Assembly: GCA_031258835.1 (NCBI GenBank)
Contig: JAIRMH010000166.1
Span: 1 to 32,612, forward strand
Source of the DNA: Tannerella sp.
GTDB lineage: Bacteria; Bacteroidota; Bacteroidia; Bacteroidales; Tannerellaceae
Length of the DNA: 32,612 bases
Reading direction: 5' to 3'
Part shown: in pieces, positions 26,006-32,612 of the stretch
Numbering within the stretch: position 1 is the first letter of the stretch
How the letters are laid out: each line of letters opens with the position of its first letter
The notes under the pieces: generated by a model
What the model was told of the DNA's origin: nothing
Databases searched by the model: none
What the model saw: the letters and a program-made list of their open reading frames with translations, nothing else
Made by a program: the position numbers and the translations under genes

Positions 26006-27754
26006 ATGAAAAATATTTATAAACTATTTATAGCCGTTATATGTGTAATATTGACAGGGTGTAACGGTTATCTGGAGATAAATCCCAAAGGAGCGATAGC
26101 GGACGGATTAATAACCGGTAATTCCGAATTGGTGGATGGCTTTGTGACGGCAGCTTACGCGTATGTGCCGAATCTGGGATATGCAGAGTCGCACAATCCA
26201 TGGATGCATGGATCGATACGTTCGGACGATACGTACAAAGGAGGCGGGGGCATTTCCGACCAATTGCCATGGCATGAATTTGAAACGTTTGCCGCCGTTA
26301 CCGCCAATACAGGTAATAATGACGGCCCGTGGTACCGGGGATATTGTGCTGTTTCACGGTGTAATACGGCCATTAACCTCCTTCGGGGATTAGAACTTTC
26401 CGAAATGCCTGAACGTGATATACGTATTGCGGAGATGAGGTTCCTGCGCGGGGCTGTTTATTTTAACATGAAACTTTTCTGGAGATATATCCCGTGGATA
26501 GGCGATGAAATTTCAAATAACATGGAAGAAGTCTTAGCCACCCCTAATGTTCCGGAAGATGGTGAAATGTCTTTATGGAAGAATATTCTTGACGATTTCG
26601 AATATGCTGCACAAAACCTGGAGATAACGCCAAAGGACAAAGGCCGCATAACCAGGATCGCCGCCAAAGCAATGGCAGCAAAGACCTTGCTTTTTATGGC
26701 TTACGAACAGGATGACAGACATCAGTTTACTTCCTTAAACCGGCAGAGACTTGAAAATGCATTACAGTATCTGAATGAAATAACGGCGATGGAAGGCGAT
26801 GTGGTGACCCTTTGCGAAGATTTTGCCGATAATTTCCTGCCCGAATATGATAATGCTACGAAAGAATCCATCTGGGAAGTTCAATACTCCATTGCTGACG
26901 GCACAAACAACGGCGGACGTATCAACTGGGGCGACGAACTGAACGCACCGTGGTGGGTGCCTCATTTCAGTTGTTGCGATTTCCACAAAGTAAGTTTCAA
27001 TCTGGCAAACGCATTTAGGACAGATGTAAACGGTCTGCCGTTGTTTGATACTTTCAACGAAGCGGAACTGAAAAACAATTACAGCGACTATTTCAACAGG
27101 AATACATTTGATCCGCGTTTTAGTCACACGGTAGCAGTTCCGGGACATCCGTTTAAATACGACGCTACCTTGCCATATGATTCGACAGGTTCGCGCGACC
27201 CTGCTATTTACGGCTATATGAATTCTTTGAAAGAACAGGTGCATCCCGATTGCGACTGCGTTTTAAAACCTTTCTACGTGCAGAACTCTATGAATAAACG
27301 CAACATCCGTTATGCGGAAGTTCTGTTGTGGAAAGCGGAAGTGCTCATACAACTGGATCGTTATCAGGAAGCCTTGCCGATCATAAACAAAATAAGGAAA
27401 AGGGCATCGGAAAGTATGGCTCGCCTGAAATGGGATGATGGCGCTCCTGTCTTGAACTATAAAATAAGTTTGTATGAAGACGGTATTAACTGTACATGGA
27501 CGAAAGACTTCGCATGGAAAGTCCTTCAATGGGAAAATCGTCTTGAAACGGCATGCGAAGGACGTCGCTTCTTCGACCTTTTACGATGGGGAGCGCTTGA
27601 GAAGACGATGAATGACTATTTTGCAAAAGAAAGAACCAGATATAACTGGATGAACAATGCCCATTTTTCAGCCGGACGCGATGAATACAAACCCATTCCT
27701 CAGGCGCAAATAAACTGGTCGAAAGGGTTATATAAACAAAATCCGGGATATTGA
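26006..27754 (+). CDS. SusD/RagB family nutrient-binding outer membrane lipoprotein
   Basis: The 582-residue protein has a lipobox (LTGCNGYLEINPKG), the standard SusD start. Features of the TPR-containing SusD fold follow: RFLRGAVYFNMKLFWRYIP, RITRIAAKAMAAKTLLFMA, NIRYAEVLLWKAEVLIQL, ALPIINKIRKRA, EGRRFFDLLRWG and the C-terminal PIPQAQINWSKGLYKQNPGY. It is surface exposed, caps the SusC barrel and binds glycan. Ligand cannot be told from sequence. It is separated from susC by 12 bases; the following small lipoprotein gene begins 32 bases downstream. Confidence 0.95.
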   Translation: MKNIYKLFIAVICVILTGCNGYLEINPKGAIADGLITGNSELVDGFVTAAYAYVPNLGYAESHNPWMHGSIRSDDTYKGGGGISDQLPWHEFETFAAVTANTGNNDGPWYRGYCAVSRCNTAINLLRGLELSEMPERDIRIAEMRFLRGAVYFNMKLFWRYIPWIGDEISNNMEEVLATPNVPEDGEMSLWKNILDDFEYAAQNLEITPKDKGRITRIAAKAMAAKTLLFMAYEQDDRHQFTSLNRQRLENALQYLNEITAMEGDVVTLCEDFADNFLPEYDNATKESIWEVQYSIADGTNNGGRINWGDELNAPWWVPHFSCCDFHKVSFNLANAFRTDVNGLPLFDTFNEAELKNNYSDYFNRNTFDPRFSHTVAVPGHPFKYDATLPYDSTGSRDPAIYGYMNSLKEQVHPDCDCVLKPFYVQNSMNKRNIRYAEVLLWKAEVLIQLDRYQEALPIINKIRKRASESMARLKWDDGAPVLNYKISLYEDGINCTWTKDFAWKVLQWENRLETACEGRRFFDLLRWGALEKTMNDYFAKERTRYNWMNNAHFSAGRDEYKPIPQAQINWSKGLYKQNPGY

Positions 27755-27786
27755 TTTTAATTGAATTATTTATATATAATGTACTT

Positions 27787-28221
27787 ATGAAAAAATTAGA
27801 AAATATATTTGTCGCAATAGCAACGGTATTGATCTATACTTCTTGCTACGACAGAGAAATAGTATCGTCGAAAGAAGGTGTAAGTTTACCGCCCGCGACG
27901 AATTTAAGCCATATTATTTCCGGCAACAAAATAACTTTGACATGGCAAATACCATCAGGTATCCCCTCGGAAATGAACCGGCCTTTAGGCGTTAATATTC
28001 AGATATTGCGCTGTCTGCAAGGATCTCTGACGAATGTCAGGATCTTTAATTCGACGTTTCAGAACGAACCGACAGAAGTAATCTTAGATATGCCGTCAAA
28101 TCCCGACGGCGGGATATATGAATATCATATTGTCGTAAAACTGACAGGTACGATGAAAGAACCTGAATATGGCCATTCCGGGACGATTTATTCGTTAGGC
28201 CGGACGGTAGTTGTTAAATAA
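27787..28221 (+). CDS. Small PUL lipoprotein (DUF4945-like)
   Basis: The 144-residue protein starts at the ATG at 27787, which gives a normal signal peptide and lipobox (IYTSCYDRE); the frame is open up to the susD stop, but that extension is not signal-like. It has one fibronectin-III-like beta sandwich (SLPPATNLSHIISGNKITLTWQIP, then IYEYHIVVKLTG, RTVVVK). It resembles small proteins found after susCD genes (DUF4945, from memory). It may be an accessory surface glycan-binding protein; no function is proven. A hairpin follows it. Confidence 0.7.
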   Translation: MKKLENIFVAIATVLIYTSCYDREIVSSKEGVSLPPATNLSHIISGNKITLTWQIPSGIPSEMNRPLGVNIQILRCLQGSLTNVRIFNSTFQNEPTEVILDMPSNPDGGIYEYHIVVKLTGTMKEPEYGHSGTIYSLGRTVVVK

Positions 28222-28228
28222 ATTCCAA

Positions 28229-28262
28229 GCGACGTCGTCACATTCAATGCGTGCGGCGTCGC
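28229..28262 (+). terminator. Hairpin after the susCD genes
   Basis: Arms GCGACGTCGT (28229-28238) and GCGGCGTCGC (28253-28262) pair over 10 bp with two G-U pairs, seven bases after the stop of the last PUL gene. No T-run follows. It probably ends the susCD transcript. Confidence 0.55.
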
Positions 28263-28387
28263 TAAACTTCCGGACAGGTCTGAAGATTCTATTGAAACAG
28301 TTGAACCCTGGTATGAGAAAAAATCCATAGTCCCCCATTGATGATATGCCGCCAAAGTATATTCCTGACTGCAAGACGATTATGTTA

Positions 28388-28406
28388 ATTGGCCGGCCAA
28401 GTTGGG
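28388..28406. promoter_or_regulatory. 19-bp element with 12-bp palindrome, right copy
   Basis: ATTGGCCGGCCAAGTTGGG is the exact reverse complement of 1493-1511 and shares the palindrome TTGGCCGGCCAA. Here it lies 17 bases before the conserved promoter block of the restriction-modification locus. Confidence 0.5.
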
Positions 28407-28422
28407 TTATGTATTTTATCGA

Positions 28423-28459
28423 TCTGTGTGTAATGTCGAAAATTTCATATACATTTGCA
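28423..28459 (+). promoter_or_regulatory. Conserved promoter (P4) of the restriction-modification remnant
   Basis: The 37-base block is 35/37 identical to P1 (1612-1648) and contains the -7 element TACATTTG at 28450-28457. The first ATG of the downstream frame is only 4 bases after the -7, so the message would be leaderless or the start lies elsewhere. Confidence 0.65.
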
Positions 28460-28461
28460 GC

Positions 28462-28693
28462 ATGGATACAATAAACAACCATCATCAGCCATTATCGAAA
28501 ATATTTGGATTTCCGATTCAAAATCAATCGGACAGAGCCATGCGTTATCTGAAAAATAAGCTTTGCCCGTTCAATAATATTGTGTCCAGCTGCACTAAAA
28601 ACAGCATCGGACTATCTTTCTTCGTCAAGGAAAAGATTGTTGGACTCCAAACGACCGGATATAGATAATTTTGAAAATATTGTAGTAGAATGA
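28462..28693 (+). pseudogene. Internally deleted NotI-family restriction endonuclease remnant
   Basis: The frame from 28462 encodes 68 residues beginning like NotI-family endonucleases: LSKIFGFPIQNQSDRAM, then KLCPFNNIVSSCTK, matching the family's conserved CPF motif and iron-binding-type cysteines (family recalled, not searched). After CTK the sequence loses similarity and stops at 28668. In the +1 frame a different segment (from about 28595: LKTASDYLSSSRKRLLDSKR, then PDIDNFENIVVE) ends with TGA at 28691-28693, overlapping the methylase ATG as ATGA. This looks like the true C-terminus of the endonuclease. A full enzyme is around 300 residues, so most of the middle is gone and the gene is dead. 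Confidence 0.6.
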
Positions 28694-29562
28694 GCCATCA
28701 AATGAACCTGTTCGGGGAAGAATGTATTGAAAGTGCGATTACCAACGTATCGTCGGTTCCGCAGCGAAGCCCGTTTCGATATCCGGGAGGAAAGACTTGG
28801 CTTATTCCCACTGTCAGACAATGGCTCAGACAAAATGGTAAGACAGTTCCGGAACTGATTGAACCATTTGCCGGCGGCGGCATTGTAAGCCTTACGGCAG
28901 CATTTGAAAATATAGCCAATCACATCACAATGGTTGAAAAAGACGAAGAAATAGCTGCTGTCTGGGAAATTATCCTGAATGAAAAAAATCAATGGCTTGC
29001 CGACAAAATTCTATTCTATAATCTGACGGCGGAAAACATAAAAGCCGAATTGGACAGACCTGATAAAGAGATACAGGATGTGGCATTTTGTACTATTCTC
29101 AAAAATCGCATTTTCCACGGCGGCATCCTTGCCCGTGGAGCAGGCATGACCAAAAATGGAGAAAACGGAAAGGGAATCGCTTCGCGCTGGTATCCCAAAA
29201 CATTACATGACCGGATTATTGCTATTGGTTACGTAAAACAGAAAATCAAATTTATAACCGGAGACGCGTTCGATATTTTGGAGAAAAATAAAGAGAATAG
29301 AGAGATTTATTTTTTTATTGACCCTCCTTATACCATTGCCGGCAAAAGGCTTTACAATCATTCGCATATAGACCATGAGCAACTTTTCGCCCTGACGTCC
29401 AAAATAAAAGGCAAATTCATGTTGACATATGATAATACGGATGAAATACAAGAACTTGCTGAATTATATCATCTTCCATACAAAACGATTTCAATGAAAA
29501 CAACTCATCATCTGAAAAAAACGGAAATTATTATTTCAGACAATTTTTCATGGTGGAAATAA
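28690..29562 (+). CDS. D12 class N6-adenine DNA methyltransferase
   Basis: The 290-residue protein has the Dam/D12-class motifs: PFRYPGGK (28-35), SAM-binding EPFAGGG (58-64), and catalytic DPPY (211-214), plus SRWYP and the MLTYDNTDEI segment. It should transfer a methyl group to adenine N6 at a specific DNA site. The start ATG overlaps the stop of the restriction-gene remnant by one base each way (ATGA), the classic coupling of a restriction-modification pair. With the endonuclease destroyed it is now an orphan methylase. All motifs are intact, so activity is likely. The recognition sequence cannot be predicted. Confidence 0.9.
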   Translation: MSHQMNLFGEECIESAITNVSSVPQRSPFRYPGGKTWLIPTVRQWLRQNGKTVPELIEPFAGGGIVSLTAAFENIANHITMVEKDEEIAAVWEIILNEKNQWLADKILFYNLTAENIKAELDRPDKEIQDVAFCTILKNRIFHGGILARGAGMTKNGENGKGIASRWYPKTLHDRIIAIGYVKQKIKFITGDAFDILEKNKENREIYFFIDPPYTIAGKRLYNHSHIDHEQLFALTSKIKGKFMLTYDNTDEIQELAELYHLPYKTISMKTTHHLKKTEIIISDNFSWWK

Positions 29563-29611
29563 AATCCACCAATTGAGAATACTTCAACCGGCAATAGCGT
29601 GGCAATGCTAC

Positions 29612-29691
29612 AATATCCAGTGTATTTATCCAACCCTTTTTATGCTTATTTCCGTGATTAACAATGAATTAATATAGTTTTAAGAACTGAC
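29612..29691 (+). repeat. ~80-bp direct repeat, left copy
   Basis: This stretch matches 32298-32374 almost throughout, with 41 consecutive identical bases at 29644-29684 versus 32327-32367. It ends 5 bases before the DUF1573 stop codon. The two copies bracket the leftward peptide/propeller cassette. No gene lies in 29563-29696. Confidence 0.9.
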
Positions 29692-29696
29692 TAGCC

Positions 29697-30174
29697 TCAT
29701 TCTACATTGGCCTTGAAGAATAATTTAACCGGTTCTTTTGATTGATTATGAAAGACCATGATTGTTTTAGAATTACGCCCTGGTGAGTCGGGTGTAAAAC
29801 GGATTGTCAGTTCTGATGATTTATTTATGTCAAGGGGGTTCTTATCCCATTGAGGCATGGTACATCCGCAGGATGTTTTTACGTCTGTTATAATCAATGG
29901 ATTAATTGAATGATTTGTGTATTTGAATCGTATCTCTTGAGGTTGTCCGTTTTTTATTGTTCCGATATCAATTGTAATATTTTCAAAGACAGGAATCTTC
30001 GATATGTTGGAATTTAACTTGTCAGAAATAGCTCTATGGTATTTCATGGATATATCGGGAAATTGTTTGTCCGGCATAAAAATATTCTTTGTGATTACAT
30101 TTTTCATCTTTGCAACCAAAAAAAATAAAAATAAGGACAAATGACAAGATCTGTTTCATTTTGAATTTATTCAT
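29697..30174 (-). pseudogene. DUF1573 lipoprotein, apparently frameshifted
   Basis: The C-terminal frame (29697-30140) encodes a DUF1573 immunoglobulin-like domain: ITIDIGTIKNGQPQEIRFKY, then DVKTSCGCTMPQWDK and FTPDSPGRNSKTIMVFHN. It has no usable signal peptide. In the other frame, an ATG at 30174 (or 30159) starts MKQILSFVLIFIFFGCKDEK, a perfect lipoprotein signal, which stops soon after. Removing one T from the five-T run near 30076 (coding strand TATTTTTATG) would join them as ...NHKEYFMPDKQFPDIS. The first ATG overlaps the stop of the upstream propeller gene (translational coupling). Either the gene is broken or the base is a sequencing error. DUF1573 proteins are exported; their function is unclear. 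Confidence 0.65.
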
Positions 30175-31363
30175 GGTTTTTTAATTTAACTTTTACAATT
30201 ACAGGGTTGTCTATTTCCTCTATTCTTGTCGCTAAGTTTTCCAAATAAGGCGATTTCTTTACCTTTCCGAGTTGTTTGATTTGAGTAAGCAAAAGACCCG
30301 GCTCCGTCGATGTATAGAGATACTCGCCGTCAACATATAAAATACTGATTGACATTGGTATACCCTGTATGTCATCAAACAGAAAATAACCCATATTATG
30401 GATAGTATTATCATTTTTAGCGACATAGACAAACCCATAAAGTTTGCGTGCATAGTTCATTAATATGTAATCGTCTGTTTCGTAAAAAGAACTAAGTGTT
30501 GTTAATCCGCCGGAATTTTTAGAGTTTTGCGTCTTTTCTATATTTGCATCTTCTTGAAATGAAAGATCATATGTATTTGTGGTAAATTCAACCTTGTATC
30601 TTGGTATTAACCGATAAGATTCATCGATACCGTAAATTTCCGGCTTCATATATTCCGTCAATAAAACAGTATCTTTATAGAAAGAAAAGTTATTTTGCGA
30701 CAAAGGCACATTCAAATGACTTTCTCTGAAAGTGTATTTCAACTGTTGCGCCAAATTTATGTTGTCATGTAACACGACATATCGGAACTGTTCCGGAAAA
30801 ACAGACGAAAAATAATATCTATTTGGGCTTCTTCCACAATAGCATAGAAACGTATCTCCTCTTTGTATTGCAAAAGTAGACAATATCAAAGTAATTGGAA
30901 TTTTATTCAAAAAATGTCCGTCATCGCCCGAATATTGGTAAAAAGCCTGACCTGAATCCGAATATATATAGACATCTCCGGTTTTGGTATGGATTGAGAA
31001 ATCACTTATCCGCGGGTATTCGTCAGGGCCACTGCCTCTTTTACTTATCTTATGAATAAATTTACCATTTTGCCCGAAACAAAAAATAGTTTCCGTCATA
31101 CTGTCCCATATATAAAATTTGCTATCCCACACCAGAACTTTCGTCATGTTACCAATCAAGATATCATCGCGCGTTTCCAATGGTATATAAATCGTACTGT
31201 CAGCTATTTCGGATATCTTAGCGATGTCTTTCCGGCTAATATCATCCGGATTAATTACGATGGTTTTAAACAGAGAATTATCAATAATTACTTCTCTAAT
31301 CTGTACTTTCTTGTGGCAAGAAATAAAAAGCAATAAAGCAATAATTGCGTATGTAATCTTCAT
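30167..31363 (-). CDS. 6-bladed beta-propeller lipoprotein
   Basis: The 398-residue protein has a lipoprotein signal (MKITYAIIALLLFISCHKK) and blade repeats: STIYIPLETRDD, KFYIWDSMTETIFCFGQNGKFIHKI, KRGSGPDEYPRISDF, GDVYIYSDS and GEYLYTSTEPG. It is a paralogue of the genes at 2-214 and 245-1411, sharing the IPLET motif, the GxGxxEY motif and a similar tail (NLATRIEEIDNPVIV). It overlaps the start of the DUF1573 gene and is separated from the NVEALA-like gene upstream by a strong terminator, so it probably has its own promoter in 31364-31403, which I could not place. Function unknown. Confidence 0.82.
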   Translation of the reverse strand: MKITYAIIALLLFISCHKKVQIREVIIDNSLFKTIVINPDDISRKDIAKISEIADSTIYIPLETRDDILIGNMTKVLVWDSKFYIWDSMTETIFCFGQNGKFIHKISKRGSGPDEYPRISDFSIHTKTGDVYIYSDSGQAFYQYSGDDGHFLNKIPITLILSTFAIQRGDTFLCYCGRSPNRYYFSSVFPEQFRYVVLHDNINLAQQLKYTFRESHLNVPLSQNNFSFYKDTVLLTEYMKPEIYGIDESYRLIPRYKVEFTTNTYDLSFQEDANIEKTQNSKNSGGLTTLSSFYETDDYILMNYARKLYGFVYVAKNDNTIHNMGYFLFDDIQGIPMSISILYVDGEYLYTSTEPGLLLTQIKQLGKVKKSPYLENLATRIEEIDNPVIVKVKLKNHE

Positions 31364-31403
31364 AATGTCATATAATTTTAATTTTACGGACGAGATTCGT
31401 ATA

Positions 31404-31437
31404 AAAAAGGTTGCCTGAATTTTCAGGCAACCTTTTT
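31404..31437. terminator. Strong bidirectional terminator
   Basis: A perfect 15-bp stem (AAAAAGGTTGCCTGA / TCAGGCAACCTTTTT) with loop ATTT gives a T-run on either strand. On the minus strand it follows the NVEALA-like gene by 7 bases and would stop its transcript before the propeller gene. Confidence 0.9.
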
Positions 31438-31444
31438 CCGACTT

Positions 31445-31951
31445 TTAAGATCCATTTTTTTTGCAGGTATAGTAAGAACACCCTTCGTTATTATTGCCTG
31501 TGTATCTACATGCATTAGATGTTCCATCAAATTCTACTGTATAATCAAATTTGACAGAGCAGACTGTTCCACCTACATAAGGCACCCAATCAGGGATTTG
31601 TACATCAACTTCACAAGTGCGTGTCTCGGTAACTTTACGGTCTTTTTGCTCATTAGAATACCCATGAGAATAATCAACTCCTCCGCTACCCATAGAACTG
31701 CCGCCTCCATAGCCGGAACTGTCAGAACCGCTACCGGATCCGGAACCGCTACTTCCGCCGGAAGAATTGGATTGAGCTAATATTTCTATATGCAACTTGT
31801 TATTTGTAGTAATCCCGTAATTATTAATTGCATGACGCAAATTCAATACGAACATGAGCGCCAACCCTGCCTCTTCCGACAACTTTCCTCCGGCATAGCA
31901 TTCCCGCATATAATCGGAAGGAGAACAACTGCATCTTTTTTTCAGGCACAT
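31445..31951 (-). CDS. NVEALA-like cysteine-rich secreted peptide precursor
   Basis: The 168-residue frame has a segment typical of these Bacteroidales leaders (MFVLNLRHAINNYGI, NNKLHIEILAQSN), where IEILAQ stands at the place of the NVEALA cleavage motif. A Gly/Ser linker (SGGSSGSGSGSGSDSSGYGG) follows, then a cysteine-rich tail with five Cys (TRTCEV, GTVCSV, NACRY, EGCSYYTCKK). Precursors of this kind are thought to be cleaved and exported by peptidase-containing ABC transporters. The N-terminus is odd: MCLKKRCSCSPSDYMRECYAGG has four more cysteines and only a short hydrophobic stretch, so the start is uncertain (31951 or the ATG 14 codons later) and the signal may be damaged. Confidence 0.6.
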   Translation of the reverse strand: MCLKKRCSCSPSDYMRECYAGGKLSEEAGLALMFVLNLRHAINNYGITTNNKLHIEILAQSNSSGGSSGSGSGSGSDSSGYGGGSSMGSGGVDYSHGYSNEQKDRKVTETRTCEVDVQIPDWVPYVGGTVCSVKFDYTVEFDGTSNACRYTGNNNEGCSYYTCKKNGS

Positions 31952-32297
31952 TATCTTTTTCTTAAAATTTTCACAAAGGAAAAGACAAAATCCTATTCCC
32001 GGATTTTTTTAGCGTTAATAATCTATAATGTGTACATTTTTTTTAAGACGAGGATAATTCAATCCGGCCTATCCGTCCACAGAACGTCCTTGTAATCAGG
32101 AACATACTTCGGCAACATTTTGTAAATGAGGGAATACGGTTTTTTCCATACTGTGAGGGAGGGCGGGAGCGTTTAAATTGAAATACGTCATATATTTGAG
32201 CGGCATGTTGATTAGTGCGCGAAGGTTGGTGGATGACAGACTTTAACGAACATCTTACAAAAAACAGCAAGGCAGGTTGTTCCGAACTGCAGGAAAA
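31952..32297. other. 346-bp region without an intact gene
   Basis: No complete gene is visible. On the minus strand around 32050-32250, two overlapping frames hold peptide-like stretches (LINMPLKYMTYFNLNAP and KKPYSLIYKMLPKYVPDYKD) that would join with a single frameshift near 32150, then stop. This could be a decayed gene end, but I cannot identify it. Confidence 0.4.
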
Positions 32298-32374
32298 TAA
32301 TCCAGTGCATTTATCCAACTTTTTACGCTTATTTCCGTGATTAACAATGAATTAATATAGTTTTAAGGACTGAC
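32298..32374 (+). repeat. ~80-bp direct repeat, right copy
   Basis: Near-identical to 29612-29691, with a 2-base length difference in a C/T run and 41 identical bases at 32327-32367. Same orientation as the left copy. Confidence 0.9.
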
Positions 32375-32431
32375 AAACTAAGTCGGCCAAATGTTAACAA
32401 TATCGGTTTTCATATAAAAACACATAATTAA

Positions 32432-32612
32432 ATCGGTATCAACGAAGAAGGGTTGCCTGTGTTCAAGGACACCAAACAACTGAAATATATATACGATGTA
32501 TACGAAGCCGCATTTATAAATGATTCCTTATATGTAATGGACGCTAAGTACATAGCTCCCAGCCTGTATCTTTTAACCTTGCAGGATGAGTTGCCCAGGA
32601 AATCAAGGCAAT
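32432..32612 (+). CDS. Partial open frame running off the right edge, possible propeller fragment
   Basis: After a TAA at 32429-32431 the plus frame is open for 60 codons to the window end (INEEGLPVFKDTKQLKYIYD, then FINDSLYVMDAKYIAPSLYL). There is no ATG before 32537; the only earlier start is a TTG at 32453. The INDSLYVMD / LYLLTLQDELPRK pattern weakly resembles a beta-propeller blade, as in nearby genes. It may be a gene that has lost its 5' end next to the direct repeat, or a gene with an unusual start. Confidence 0.35.
   Translation, partial: MGINEEGLPVFKDTKQLKYIYDVYEAAFINDSLYVMDAKYIAPSLYLLTLQDELPRKSRQ

Noticed and set aside
28195-28485. Minus-strand 96-codon frame between the PUL and the methylase
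   Set aside because: It covers the hairpin, the palindrome and promoter P4, and shows no recognisable motif.

Overview
The window looks like chromosomal DNA of a Bacteroidales bacterium (Parabacteroides/Dysgonomonas/Tannerellaceae-like; genus not resolved). The support is a SusC/SusD pair, many lipoproteins with a Bacteroidetes lipobox, 6-bladed beta-propeller lipoproteins, an Rpn/PD-(D/E)XK transposase, TAnnTTTG-type -7 promoter elements and AT-rich ribosome-binding regions. I found no tRNA, rRNA or CRISPR array.

Layout: (1) 1-1411: the end of one and all of a second paralogous beta-propeller lipoprotein. (2) 1612-8093: a compact rightward run of an Lrp/AsnC regulator, a secreted S8 protease, xseA, xseB, ispD and recG, from one promoter. 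(3) 8181-9548: an rpn-type nuclease gene bracketed by two 39/44-identical promoter copies, then cysE. (4) 10522-12910: a perfect bidirectional terminator and the leftward pair inositol-monophosphatase-like gene then ahcY. (5) 13042-28262: a polysaccharide utilisation locus (PUL): LacI regulator, FucP-type permease, GH172, GH116, an unassigned lipoprotein, FucI isomerase, then SusC, SusD and a small lipoprotein. (6) 28388-29562: a gutted NotI-like restriction gene and an intact D12-class adenine methylase. (7) 29612-32374: a leftward cassette of NVEALA-like secreted peptide, beta-propeller lipoprotein and a frameshifted DUF1573 lipoprotein, between two copies of an ~80 bp repeat. (8) A partial open frame leaves the right edge.

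The most interesting system is region 5. GH172 includes exo-alpha-D-arabinofuranosidases and alpha-D-fructofuranosidases; GH116 includes a characterised exo-beta-D-arabinofuranosidase; FucI isomerises D-arabinose as well as L-fucose; FucP carries D-arabinose as well as L-fucose. Together, and with no fucosidase, fuculokinase or aldolase present, they suggest a locus that strips D-arabinofuranose from a D-arabinan-like glycan (for example actinobacterial arabinogalactan or lipoarabinomannan) rather than fucose. This is an inference. Three near-identical operator-like sites (TTGCTTAAWCG half-site) lie before lacI, before the permease and before GH116, giving a self-contained regulon.

Secondary points are a four-member family of long conserved promoters, a shared 19-bp element (palindromic core TTGGCCGGCCAA), a dead restriction enzyme beside a live methylase, and a peptide cassette between long direct repeats.
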